Shown here: piece after piece, positions 1 through 7,646 of the stretch
Numbering within the stretch: the stretch's first letter is position 1
Layout of the letters: the number at the start of each line of letters is the position of its first letter
Assembly: GCA_015061575.1 (NCBI GenBank)
Contig: SUWF01000023.1
Location: 1 to 48,901 of the forward strand
Reading direction: 5' to 3'
Length of the DNA: 48,901 nucleotides
Origin: Lentisphaerota bacterium
GTDB lineage: Bacteria > Verrucomicrobiota > Lentisphaeria > Victivallales > Victivallaceae
Translations under genes and position numbers: made by a program
Notes under the pieces: model-generated
Told to the model about the DNA's origin: nothing
What the model saw: only the letters and a program-made list of their open reading frames with translations
The model's database searches: none

Positions 1-485
1 GCTTGCGTTACCTCATATTTGCCAATCCAGTAATCTTGTTCTATTTTTGTTGTAATAAACACATCACGTTTATCAGCAGAACGCCGGAATGTACCGGCTT
101 GGATTTTTACCATATCAATTCCGACCAGGCCGCCGGGCAAACGGATAAATGAATATTCATCAGCATGATTATTGATCATATTTGAACAACAACCTGTTGC
201 CAGGTGAGCGACATTACCCACGTTTATGTAAAAGATGTTCTTTATTCCATCGGGATCATCGTTGATCTTTACGCCCGGTTTGTAGTGGCGTTCGACGTTA
301 CCGATGTCGCGGACGCGGCATTTGTTCAAAGGATGTTCGATGATGTCTTTGAAAAGCGCGGGCGTCCAGCGTTCCGTAAAATTCCGTAATCGGGTGTCAA
401 AAACGGGGCTTTTGGGAGCATTTTGGAAATTAAAAGTGCAGTTTTGAGCGAGAAACAAAGGCAAGAAAAAACCGCTGATAACTTT
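1..485 (-). pseudogene. partial formylglycine-generating-enzyme (SUMF1) domain reading frame, runs off the left edge
   Basis: Read on the minus strand, the frame is open from about 485 down to the window edge. Its part nearest the edge reads GIDMVKIQAGTF and then DYWIGKYEVTQ, the hallmark start of the SUMF1/FGE-sulfatase fold, whose members make formylglycine in sulfatases or act as related enzymes. Upstream the frame contains GNVAHLATG, which resembles the GNV-E-W element of the same fold. No ATG occurs in frame before 179 (ATG 179-177), where no strong ribosome binding site is visible; the open part above 465 lies inside the tRNA terminator. It could therefore start at 179, start at a non-ATG codon, or be a 5'-truncated remnant placed behind the tRNA. 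The FGE assignment of 1-180 is solid; the meaning of 180-465 is not. The opposite strand at 204-389 also has an intriguing frame (see findings). Confidence 0.55.
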
Positions 486-500
486 TCATTATCAACGGTT
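466..500 (-). terminator. intrinsic terminator of tRNA-Val
   Basis: On the minus strand a 12-bp stem (AACCGTTGATAA with TTATCAGCGGTT, one G-T pair, 7-base loop) is followed by a run of T. It begins 16 bases after the encoded CCA end of the tRNA, the normal place for a tRNA transcript terminator. Confidence 0.8.
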
Positions 501-515
501 TACAAGGGCAAAAAA

Positions 516-592
516 TGGTGGGCGTAATAGAACTCGAATCTATGACCTCCACGATGTCAACGTGGCGCTCTAACCAACTGAGCTATACGCCC
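516..592 (-). tRNA. tRNA-Val (GAC)
   Basis: The 77-base minus-strand sequence folds as a complete cloverleaf: acceptor GGGCGTA with TACGCCC, D stem GCTC/GAGC with loop AGTTGGTTA, anticodon stem CCACG/CGTGG with loop TTGACAT giving anticodon GAC (valine), variable loop AGGTC, T stem ATAGA/TCTAT with loop TTCGAGT. Discriminator A and CCA are encoded in the DNA. The gene stands alone, with its own terminator just downstream and no second tRNA beside it. Confidence 0.96.
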
Positions 593-650
593 GCATTATT
601 CAATGCGTTATTTGCATTACTCTATTAATTTACTGCTGTTTTGGGAAAAT

Positions 651-697
651 GCAAGTTTTTTTCTGCAGAAAACTCAATTTTTTGCAAAAAAACTTGC
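651..697 (-). terminator. hairpin downstream of proA
   Basis: A perfect 12-base inverted repeat (GCAAGTTTTTTT at 651-662 and its complement at 686-697) lies between the proA stop and the tRNA. The long T run in the distal arm on the minus strand fits a rho-independent terminator for proA. Confidence 0.6.
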
Positions 698-707
698 TTT
701 GTTTACC

Positions 708-1949
708 TTATTTCCTCAACTGACCGTCGCCGACAGCTACCCATTTGTAGGTGCAAAGTTCCGCCGGACCTACCGGTCCACGGGCGTGCAAACGGTCAGT
801 GCTGATGCCTACTACGGCGCCTAAACCATAATCCCCGCCGCCGGAAAGCCGGGTCGAGGCATTCACCAGTACTGAGGCGGAGTCCACGTTGGCGATAAAT
901 TTATCTTTGAGCTCCTGCGAGGTCGTGATGATCCCGTCCGTGTGGCCGGAACCGTGTTCGGCTATGTGCTGCATGGCTTCGTCGATACCGTGTACCAGCT
1001 TTATGGAAAGAATATTGCCCAGGTATTCGGTATCCCAATCAGCTTCCGTGGCCGGTACACAACCGGGAATGCGTTGACAAAATTCACTGCAGCCGCGCAC
1101 CTCAACGGAGTTTTGGCGCAGGGCATCGGTTATGGCTGCAAGCAGCGCATCCGGCGCATCGGCATCTATAAGCAATGTTTCCAGAGCGTTGCACACGGCT
1201 ACATTCTGGCACTTGGAATTGATCACCAGATCAACGGCCATATTTATATTTGCATCGGCGGCGGCGTACAGGTGACAAATCCCATCGTAATGTTTCAACA
1301 CCGGTATCCGGGTGCCTTCAGCGATGGCCTGGATCAGACTCTTGCCGCCCCGGGGAATGATCAAATCAACGTATTTATCGAGTTTGAGCAGCTCACTGAC
1401 GGCGGCCCGATCGGTACTGGCAATCAGCTGGACTGCATCGCCGGGCAGACCGGCTTCCGCTGCCGCTTCCTGCATGGCTTTGGCCAATACCAGATTGGTT
1501 CGCAAAGACTCGGAGCCGCCTTTGAGGATCACGGCATTGCCGCTTTTGATCGCCACTGCTGCTGCGTCGGTCGTGACGTTGGGACGGGCTTCGTAGATCA
1601 TCGCCAGCACGCCGATCGGCACGGCGACCCGGCGCACTGATAAACCGCTGGGCATGACCCGTTCTTCGATGATATGCCCCACCGGATCGGGCAGTGCGGC
1701 GGCTTCCCGCAGCCGTTTGACCATATAATCAAAAACTTTATCATCCACTTTGAGCCGTTTCTGAAAAGCCGCACTCAAGTTTCCGGCGGCCGCCAGATCT
1801 TCGGCGTTGGCCGCCAACACTTCCTGACGGCAGGCGATCAGTTTGTCGGCCATCAGCTGCAATGCCCGGGCCCGGCTGGCTGGGGATACGCTGCGCAGCA
1901 TTTGCGCTGCAAGCTTGGCCCGGCGGCCCATATCTTCAACTGAAATCAT
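708..1949 (-). CDS. proA: glutamate-5-semialdehyde dehydrogenase (gamma-glutamyl phosphate reductase)
   Basis: The product (413 aa, family norm about 415) carries out the NADPH-dependent reduction of gamma-glutamyl phosphate to glutamate semialdehyde, the second step of proline synthesis in the cytoplasm. It shows the aldehyde-dehydrogenase fold signatures of ProA: PIGVLAMIYEARPNVT around residues 111-126, the catalytic cysteine in VCNALET (Cys253), and the C-terminal block with NASTR and GLGAVVGIST then LHARGPVG. The ATG start has a clear GGAG about 10 bases upstream. proB (glutamate kinase), often next to proA, is not in the window; proA stands as a single gene, divergent from the redox operon at 2139. 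Nothing looks degenerate. Confidence 0.96.
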   Translation of the reverse strand: MISVEDMGRRAKLAAQMLRSVSPASRARALQLMADKLIACRQEVLAANAEDLAAAGNLSAAFQKRLKVDDKVFDYMVKRLREAAALPDPVGHIIEERVMPSGLSVRRVAVPIGVLAMIYEARPNVTTDAAAVAIKSGNAVILKGGSESLRTNLVLAKAMQEAAAEAGLPGDAVQLIASTDRAAVSELLKLDKYVDLIIPRGGKSLIQAIAEGTRIPVLKHYDGICHLYAAADANINMAVDLVINSKCQNVAVCNALETLLIDADAPDALLAAITDALRQNSVEVRGCSEFCQRIPGCVPATEADWDTEYLGNILSIKLVHGIDEAMQHIAEHGSGHTDGIITTSQELKDKFIANVDSASVLVNASTRLSGGGDYGLGAVVGISTDRLHARGPVGPAELCTYKWVAVGDGQLRK

Positions 1950-2082
1950 TTTTATTTACTCCTTGATTATGGTTGATTCAATTCCTCTGTATTATATAAT
2001 GTAGCACCAAGAAGCCGAGATGCAATCGGCAAAAAGCAAATTTTTTTATTGGAAACGCAAAATAAATTTGCTAAATTTTTCT

Positions 2083-2112
2083 TTGACGATATATTACAGT
2101 AATGATTATATC
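2083..2112 (+). promoter_or_regulatory. promoter with embedded palindromic operator for the SDR-OYE operon
   Basis: A TTGACG -35 element (2083-2088) is followed after 17-18 bases by TTATAT/TATATC at 2106-2112. Between them lies an 11-base palindrome ATTAC-A-GTAAT (2093-2103), itself flanked by CGATATA (2087-2093) and TATATCG (2107-2113) in inverted order. The symmetry inside the spacer is what a repressor such as the XRE-cupin protein encoded in the same operon would bind; that link is inferred. Confidence 0.5.
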
Positions 2113-2138
2113 GTTAAAGAAACTCAAGCGAGGTGTGT

Positions 2139-2903
2139 ATGAGCAATGTTTTAGTTACCGGTGGTGCCAGAGGTATTGGCAGTGGAATCGTTTTTGAATT
2201 GGCTGCAGCTGGTCACAATGTGGGCTTCTGCGGCCGGGCGACAGCCGAAACCGCCTCCGACATGCTGGCTTTGCTCCGGCAGGATCACAGCGGAAAATTT
2301 GCCTACTATCAGTGTGATGTATCCAATGCTGCAGACCGCAGCAAATTGCTGGCTGATTTTGTGGCGGACTTCGGCTCGCTGGATGTTCTGATCAACAACG
2401 CCGGCGTGGCTCCCAACGTCCGGGCCGATTTGCTGGATATGAGCGAAGAAAGCTTTGACAGGGTCATGAATATCAACCTCAAAGGGCCCTTTATGCTCAC
2501 TCAGGAAGCTGCTAAGATCATGTTGAAAGATTCCAACAGCGGCAAATTTAAGTGTATCATCAATACCGGCAGCGTGTCGGCTGATTATGCCAGCATCAAC
2601 CGCGGCGAATACTGCATGTCCAAGGCGGCGGTGGCGATGGCGACCAAGCTTTTTGCAGTACGGCTGGCCGATGAGGGCATTTGTGTTTACGAAATACGTC
2701 CCGGCGTTATCAAAAGCGATATGACCAGCGTGGTCACTGCCAAGTATGACAAGATGATCGCCGATGGTTTGACTTTGCAGCGCCGCTGGGGAATGCCGCA
2801 GGATGTGGGCAAAGTGGCTGCCGCTTTGGTCAATGGCTCAATGGCCTATTCGACCGGGCAGGTGATCAATGTAGATGGCGGTTTGACCATAGAGCGGTTC
2901 TGA
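2139..2903 (+). CDS. short-chain dehydrogenase/reductase (FabG-like SDR)
   Basis: This 254-aa classical SDR should interconvert an alcohol and a ketone with NAD(P)H. It has the Rossmann glycine motif TGGARGIG (residues 7-14), NNAG (86-89), the catalytic Ser145, and Tyr158-x3-Lys162 in YCMSK; the C-terminal INVDGG is typical. An in-frame GTG lies two codons upstream (2133), but the ATG at 2139 is preferred because AGCGAGG sits five bases ahead of it. It is the first gene of a four-gene operon; the flavoprotein gene follows after two bases. Sequence similarity to FabG does not prove a role in fatty-acid synthesis; with an OYE-type enone reductase and a fumarate-reductase-like enzyme beside it, a ketone intermediate of a reductive pathway is a more likely substrate (inference). 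Confidence 0.88.
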   Translation: MSNVLVTGGARGIGSGIVFELAAAGHNVGFCGRATAETASDMLALLRQDHSGKFAYYQCDVSNAADRSKLLADFVADFGSLDVLINNAGVAPNVRADLLDMSEESFDRVMNINLKGPFMLTQEAAKIMLKDSNSGKFKCIINTGSVSADYASINRGEYCMSKAAVAMATKLFAVRLADEGICVYEIRPGVIKSDMTSVVTAKYDKMIADGLTLQRRWGMPQDVGKVAAALVNGSMAYSTGQVINVDGGLTIERF

Positions 2904-2905
2904 AA

Positions 2906-4813
2906 ATGAAAAAGTTCAATACCATTATTATCGGCAGCGGTGCCGCCGGTCTGGCTGCGGCAGTGCGGCTGCATCAGCTGAATGTCCTGGATATTGCCAT
3001 TTATACGGAAGGCCTTAAAATGGGTACTTCCATAAATACCGGCAGCGACAAACAAACTTTTTACAAACTGGGCATGTATGGCCGGGAAGCTGATGCGCCG
3101 GAACTGATGGCCAAAGATCTGGCTGCCGGGGGGGCAATGCATGGCGATATAGCGTTGATCGAAGCTGCCATGTCGCCGCAAACCTTTTTTCATCTGGTGA
3201 ATCTGGGGGTACCTTTTCCGCATGACCGGCTTGGTCAGCACATCGGCTACAAGACCGATCACGATCCCAAACGGCGGGCCACCAGCTGCGGGCCTTACAC
3301 TTCGCGCGATATGTGCCGGGCGTTGATCGATGAAGTCAAAAAGCGGGAAATTGCTGTTTACGAAAAACATTTGGCAGTTAAGCTGCTGACTGCAGCGGAT
3401 GGCAGCCGGGTTTTCGGAGCGGTGTTTCTGGATACAGTCAGCGGAAAATTTGAAGCGGTGCAAGCTGAAAATGTGGTCTTTGCCACCGGCGGCCCCGGCG
3501 GGTTGTATCAGCAAAGCGTCTATCCCAAAGTGCATACCGGAGCGATCGGGCTGGCGTTGGAGGCCGGAGCCAGAAGCAGCAATTTATGTGAATCCCAATT
3601 CGGGCTGGCGTCGCTGAAATTCCGCTGGAACGTTTCCGGCAGCTACATGCAGGTGCTGCCGAGATTTGTTTCCACGGCGCAGGACGGCAGCGATGAACGG
3701 GAGTTTTTGCGGGAATACTTCGACAGCGTGGAAGATATGTACGGAGCGATTTTCCTCAAAGGTTATCAGTGGCCGTTTGCCGCCGGACATGTGCCGGGTT
3801 CTTCGTTGATCGATATATATACATATATAGAAACTGTTGAGCGCAACCGCAAGGTCTATTTGGATTACCGGCGCGATCCGGCAGATTTGAATATAGATGC
3901 ACTTGATCCGGAATGTGCCACTTATCTGGCTAATTCCGGTGCGTTGGGTGCTTCGCCGCTGGAACGGTTGACGATATTGAATGAACCGGCCATTGAACTG
4001 TACAAAGCCCACGGGATCGATCTGGCCAGAGAGATGCTGGAAATCGCCGTTTGCGCCCAGCACAACAATGGTGGTCTGGCGGGCAATATCTGGTGGGAAT
4101 CGGTCAATTTGCGCCATCTCTTCCCGGTGGGTGAAGTCAACGGTTCGCACGGTGTCACCCGGCCGGGCGGTTCGGCGCTCAACTCCGGACAGGCCGGAGC
4201 GTTCCGGGCTGCTGAATACATAGCCAATGTGTATCAGCAGCCTACGGTCGATGAAAAAGCTTTTGCTGCCGCTGCCGAAGCGGCGCTGGATTATCTGCAG
4301 AAAAGTCAAATGCTGCCGGCGGAATGCTGCTGGAAGAGCGAACGAATGGAATTTCAGCAGCGTATGAGCAACGCCGGAGCCTTTGTCCGCAGCTGCGATA
4401 AAGTTACTGAGGCGCTGGATGGAGCTTACCGGCAAATGGCCAGATTGAATCAGGATGGTTTGGGCAATTTGACAACGCTGGAAATGGCCGAAAATCTGCG
4501 CAACCGGCAGCTTTGTCTGGCGCATATCTACTATCTGGAAGCGGTTTTGATGCAGATCGATCACATCGGTTCCCGGGGCGGCTCGCTGGTTTTGAGTAAC
4601 GATGGCGAGGTGATTTCAGAAAAACTGGGGACGGCGTGGCGGATCAAGCCGGAAAATCCGGCGTATCGCAACTATATTATGTACAGCCAGTTGAATGTCA
4701 GCGGCTATCCGGAGTTCGGCTTTGAAAAATGCCGCCCGATACCGGAGTCCGATGGCTGGTTTGAAAATGTCTGGCGGGCGTGCCGTGAAAAGAGGATCTA
4801 CGATGATCTGTGA
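2906..4813 (+). CDS. FAD-dependent oxidoreductase, fumarate reductase/L-aspartate oxidase-like
   Basis: A 635-aa soluble flavoprotein. The N-terminal dinucleotide fold has GSGAAG (10-15), a second FAD contact ATGG (193-196), then HNNGG (386-390), VGE (408-410) and RPGGSALNSGQAG (419-431), the positions where succinate dehydrogenase/fumarate reductase flavoproteins and NadB carry HxxGG, GE and RLGGNSL. The C-terminal helical third matches the flavoprotein C-terminal domain. No signal peptide or heme-binding region is seen, so it is probably cytoplasmic. The variant RPGGSALNSG in place of RLGGNSLLD suggests a substrate other than fumarate or aspartate. It lies two bases behind the SDR gene and overlaps the XRE gene by 11 bases, so the genes are translated together. 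No SdhB/C-type partner subunits are nearby. Confidence 0.82.
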   Translation: MKKFNTIIIGSGAAGLAAAVRLHQLNVLDIAIYTEGLKMGTSINTGSDKQTFYKLGMYGREADAPELMAKDLAAGGAMHGDIALIEAAMSPQTFFHLVNLGVPFPHDRLGQHIGYKTDHDPKRRATSCGPYTSRDMCRALIDEVKKREIAVYEKHLAVKLLTAADGSRVFGAVFLDTVSGKFEAVQAENVVFATGGPGGLYQQSVYPKVHTGAIGLALEAGARSSNLCESQFGLASLKFRWNVSGSYMQVLPRFVSTAQDGSDEREFLREYFDSVEDMYGAIFLKGYQWPFAAGHVPGSSLIDIYTYIETVERNRKVYLDYRRDPADLNIDALDPECATYLANSGALGASPLERLTILNEPAIELYKAHGIDLAREMLEIAVCAQHNNGGLAGNIWWESVNLRHLFPVGEVNGSHGVTRPGGSALNSGQAGAFRAAEYIANVYQQPTVDEKAFAAAAEAALDYLQKSQMLPAECCWKSERMEFQQRMSNAGAFVRSCDKVTEALDGAYRQMARLNQDGLGNLTTLEMAENLRNRQLCLAHIYYLEAVLMQIDHIGSRGGSLVLSNDGEVISEKLGTAWRIKPENPAYRNYIMYSQLNVSGYPEFGFEKCRPIPESDGWFENVWRACREKRIYDDL

Positions 4814-5324
4814 TTTTGCGATCCTGCGCGATTTGCGCAAACAGTATGATTTGAGTATAGCGCAGCTGGCCGAACAAAGCGGCGTATCGTGCAGCGTTAT
4901 ATCCAAGCTGGAGCGCAACCAGAGTCAGGCCGAAATGGAAACGCTTTTCCGGTTGGCCCGGGTTTTCGGGCTGACGCTTTCGGACTTGATATCACTGGCG
5001 GAAAACCGCACCAGCCATCTGGCGCAGACCGAAAATTACCGATCCGGAGATTTTACTTTTGACCGGATAAATTACGGCAACATGCGGGTAATGCACGCTA
5101 TGGCTCCCGCCGGTGCCAAGCTCTCTAAACCATCGCTGCATCGGGATGATTACGAACTCTTTTGGGTGCTGGCAGGCAAGGTGAAATTTGTTCTGCCTAA
5201 AGAAAGTTACGAATTATCCAGCGGCGAATCGATCCAATTTGATGCTTTGCTGCCGCATACTTACGAAGCACTTTGCGACAGCGAAATCATAATCGTTCAT
5301 CTCAAGAAAGGCAAAAGGTTCTGA
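4803..5324 (+). CDS. XRE-family regulator with C-terminal cupin domain
   Basis: The 173-aa protein has an N-terminal helix-turn-helix of the XRE type (residues about 6-62, with QLAEQSGVSCSVISKLERNQ) and a C-terminal cupin_2 beta-barrel (about 95-170), the architecture of small-molecule-sensing repressors/activators. The start is ATG 4803 inside the end of the flavoprotein gene: this places the HTH at the protein start as in the family, whereas an upstream in-frame extension would only translate the other gene in the wrong frame. It is the third gene of the operon, with the OYE gene beginning two bases after its stop. The cupin domain may bind the pathway substrate; autoregulation through the palindrome at 2087-2113 is inferred. 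Confidence 0.85.
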   Translation: MICDFAILRDLRKQYDLSIAQLAEQSGVSCSVISKLERNQSQAEMETLFRLARVFGLTLSDLISLAENRTSHLAQTENYRSGDFTFDRINYGNMRVMHAMAPAGAKLSKPSLHRDDYELFWVLAGKVKFVLPKESYELSSGESIQFDALLPHTYEALCDSEIIIVHLKKGKRF

Positions 5325-5326
5325 TC

Positions 5327-6769
5327 ATGGCCAACAATTATGCAAGAGTAACTCAATTCAAAGATTTGCAGTCGTTCCGGGAATATCTGGCAAGCGAAAA
5401 AATCGATATCAAACTCGCTGAATTACCACCTCCCGGAGAGTCAGCGCTGGCGGAAAAAATTGCGCACAACGGGCGCACTATCGGCAACCGCTGGGCCATT
5501 CTGCCGATGGAAGGCTGGGACTGTACCGATGACGGCGCACCCAGCGAATACACCCGCCGCCGCTGGCTGAACTTTGCCCGCAGCGGAGCCAAACTCATCT
5601 ATGGAACCGAAGCTGCTGCGGTTATGCACAGCGGACGCAGCAATCCCCAGCAGCTCATGGTGGCCGATCACACTGCCGGAGCATTGAAAGATATGTGCAA
5701 AGAAATGCGCCAGGTGCATAAAGATAAATTCGGTTCCGATGAGGATTTGCTTATCGGCTTGCAGCTGACCCATTCCGGGCGCTACAGCCACCCCAACGAA
5801 GCAGCCAAACTTGAATCGGTGACTGCTTACAGCAATCCGCTGCTGGATAAAAAATTCGGCAACAGTGCCGCCAATGTGGTCAGCGATGAAGAAGTACAGA
5901 ATATTATTCAGCACTTTATCAAAGCGGCGGTCATTGCACAGGAAGCCGGATTTGATTTTGTGGATATCAAGCAGGCGCATGGCTATCTGGCACATGAGTT
6001 TCTTTCGGCCATCGACCGGCCGGGACCTTACGGCGGAAGTTTTGAAAACCGTACCCGCTTTTTCCGGGAGATTGCCGAGGGGATCAAAAAAGCCGCTCCC
6101 GGACTGGAGTTGTCGGCCCGGTTGAGCATCTTTGACATTGTGCCATTTATCAAGGGCGGGGACGGCGTTGGCAAGCCTATGGAGTATTCCGGAAATTATC
6201 CCTATGCTTTCGGGGCGGATGCTACGGGAATGAATATGGATGAAAATCTTACCGAAGTTGTTAAATTTGTAAAAGTTATGCAGGAGTACGGCGTAAGCTT
6301 GATCTGTGCAACGATCGGCAGTCCTTACTACTGTGTACACATGCAGCGCCCGGCCTATTATCCGGTTGCTGACGGCTACGAAATGCCGGAACATCCGCTG
6401 TACAATGTATCAAGACACATCAAAGCAGTGGCCCGGCTCAAAGAACTTTGTCCGGATATAAAAGTGGTCGGTTCCGGTTACACTTGTCTGCAGGAATATC
6501 TGCCCAACGCTGCGGAATATGCAGTGGCTAACGGCCTGACAGATTTTGTGGGCATTGGCCGGATGGTGCTTTCGTACCCGGATATGCCGGCGGATATTTT
6601 GGCGGGCAAAAAGCTTGACCGCTGCCGGATTTGCCGGACGTTGGGGGATTGTACCAATGCGCCGCGCCACGGGATGATTTCCGGATGCTATCCGCTGGAT
6701 CATTTTTACAAAGAACTGCCGGAAGCCCAACGCTTGAAAGCGATCAAAGAACTGGCCCGCAAAAAGTAA
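5327..6769 (+). CDS. Old Yellow Enzyme family NADH:flavin oxidoreductase with Fe-S cysteine motif
   Basis: A 480-aa FMN TIM barrel expected to reduce an activated C=C bond. Typical elements are QLTHSGR (146-152), QAHGYLAHEFLS (216-227), the arginine after SARLS, and VGIGRM (408-413). Near the C terminus Cys433, Cys436, Cys442 and Cys454 form CX2CX5CX11C, close to the CX2CX3CX11C that holds a [4Fe-4S] cluster in 2,4-dienoyl-CoA reductase, but the protein ends about 26 residues later, so the FAD/NAD(P) domain that normally follows in that subgroup is absent. Electrons must come from elsewhere, perhaps the neighbouring flavoprotein. ATG 5327 was chosen since AAAAGG precedes it; the open frame extends into the XRE gene. 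Last gene of the operon, followed by a hairpin. Confidence 0.85.
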   Translation: MANNYARVTQFKDLQSFREYLASEKIDIKLAELPPPGESALAEKIAHNGRTIGNRWAILPMEGWDCTDDGAPSEYTRRRWLNFARSGAKLIYGTEAAAVMHSGRSNPQQLMVADHTAGALKDMCKEMRQVHKDKFGSDEDLLIGLQLTHSGRYSHPNEAAKLESVTAYSNPLLDKKFGNSAANVVSDEEVQNIIQHFIKAAVIAQEAGFDFVDIKQAHGYLAHEFLSAIDRPGPYGGSFENRTRFFREIAEGIKKAAPGLELSARLSIFDIVPFIKGGDGVGKPMEYSGNYPYAFGADATGMNMDENLTEVVKFVKVMQEYGVSLICATIGSPYYCVHMQRPAYYPVADGYEMPEHPLYNVSRHIKAVARLKELCPDIKVVGSGYTCLQEYLPNAAEYAVANGLTDFVGIGRMVLSYPDMPADILAGKKLDRCRICRTLGDCTNAPRHGMISGCYPLDHFYKELPEAQRLKAIKELARKK

Positions 6770-6801
6770 TAACTTGCGAACCATAAACATTCTGAAACGT
6801 T

Positions 6802-6847
6802 AAAGGCACTTTTTGTTTTTTGCTGATCAAGAACAAAAAGTGCCTTT
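6802..6847. terminator. hairpin between convergent genes
   Basis: A perfect 16-bp inverted repeat (AAAGGCACTTTTTGTT at 6802-6817 and its complement at 6832-6847) lies between the end of the OYE operon and the convergent end of the Pro/Val-rich gene. The position suits termination from both sides, although no long T tract follows on either strand. Confidence 0.6.
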
Positions 6848-6883
6848 CAGATGCTTGGAAAAGCGAGGTTGGCTTTTCAGAGT

Positions 6884-7357
6884 TTAACGGCGGCCGCCTC
6901 TATGGTCACGGTGTCCGCCGTGTCCGCCACGCGGCGGCGGGGCCGGACGGTGATGCCGCGGCGGCGGTGCCGGGTGATGGTAACGGGGAGGCGGAGCAAC
7001 TACTACCGGAGCGGGAGCCACCACTACCGGAGCCGGAGCGGCGACTACTTGTACCGGAGCGGGGGTAACCACACGAACCGGGGCAGGGGGCGGCGCAACT
7101 ACTACCGGAGCCGGAGCGGGCGCCACCACCACCGGAGGCGGCGGGGGAGGTGCAACTACTACTGGAGCCGGAGCGGGTGCCACCACTACCGGAGTCGGGG
7201 CGATAACGGTTTTGACCAGCCCCACGATCCCGGCGGCCAGCGCCAAACCGTCATTGCGATAACCACCACCGTGATGATGATGCGGTTTAGCGGCAGCTTC
7301 CGGGGCTGCTGCAAATACGAAGACCGCACCTGCCAGACAAATCAACATCTTTTTCAT
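6884..7357 (-). CDS. secreted Pro/Val-rich repeat protein
   Basis: I do not recognise a named family. The 157-aa product begins with a textbook signal peptide (MKKMLICLAGAVFVFAAAPEAAA) with a likely cut after AAA, then a HHHHGGG patch, a short hydrophobic stretch (LALAAGIVGLV), six VVVAP units alternating with PAP/PPP runs, and a basic His/Pro/Gly/Arg-rich tail. ATG 7357 is used because GGTGGGAG lies just upstream; an upstream in-frame ATG at 7417 would add 20 residues ahead of the signal peptide. The repeats make the DNA locally very GC-rich and repetitive (about 6960-7200). Proline-rich extended segments like this span the periplasm or cell envelope in other proteins; His clusters could bind metal. 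Function unknown. It stands alone and converges on the OYE operon. Confidence 0.75.
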   Translation of the reverse strand: MKKMLICLAGAVFVFAAAPEAAAKPHHHHGGGYRNDGLALAAGIVGLVKTVIAPTPVVVAPAPAPVVVAPPPPPPVVVAPAPAPVVVAPPPAPVRVVTPAPVQVVAAPAPVVVAPAPVVVAPPPRYHHPAPPPRHHRPAPPPRGGHGGHRDHRGGRR

Positions 7358-7428
7358 AACTCCCACCTTTCTGTTAACGGGTATTGTTTTGACACGTTCA
7401 AGGATGTCTGCTTTCAATCATATTAATG

Positions 7429-7442
7429 ACTGACCAGTCAGT
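7429..7442. promoter_or_regulatory. palindrome ACTGAC-CA-GTCAGT upstream of the Pro/Val-rich gene
   Basis: A perfect 6-bp inverted repeat with a two-base spacer sits about 72-86 bases upstream of the start at 7357, beside a TATGAT sequence on the minus strand. Its form (TGACTGACCAGTCAGT) resembles operators of TetR-family repressors. No regulator gene is adjacent, so this is only a candidate site. Confidence 0.35.
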
Positions 7443-7646
7443 TTTATTGTCTGATTTGCAAAAAAATCTGATTTTTTTACATCCTTGTTTTGGGGAGGGA
7501 TAAAATCAGGCCCGAACTATCTGTTAAATCATTATTGATCAAATCCCTCACAAGAATAAAATATCACATTAAAAACATATTGCAAATAAAGCGGACGATT
7601 TTTTTGTTTTTAATGCAGTAATTCTGAATATGGCAGGGAGAGCAAA

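Noticed and set aside
942-1640. Long plus-strand open frame opposite proA
   Set aside because: It is the reverse of a strongly conserved proA coding sequence, has no ribosome binding site and no recognisable fold.
4695-4802. 36-codon upstream extension of the XRE-cupin gene
   Set aside because: It overlaps the flavoprotein gene in another frame, and family members start right at the helix-turn-helix.
6960-7200. Repetitive GC-rich tract considered as CRISPR or minisatellite array
   Set aside because: The units are short, variable and follow the codon phase of VVVAP/PAP repeats; no spacers of constant size.
6851-7426. Arg/Ser/Tyr-rich plus-strand frame opposite the Pro/Val-rich gene
   Set aside because: The minus strand has a signal peptide and a good ribosome binding site; the plus frame only mirrors the repeats.
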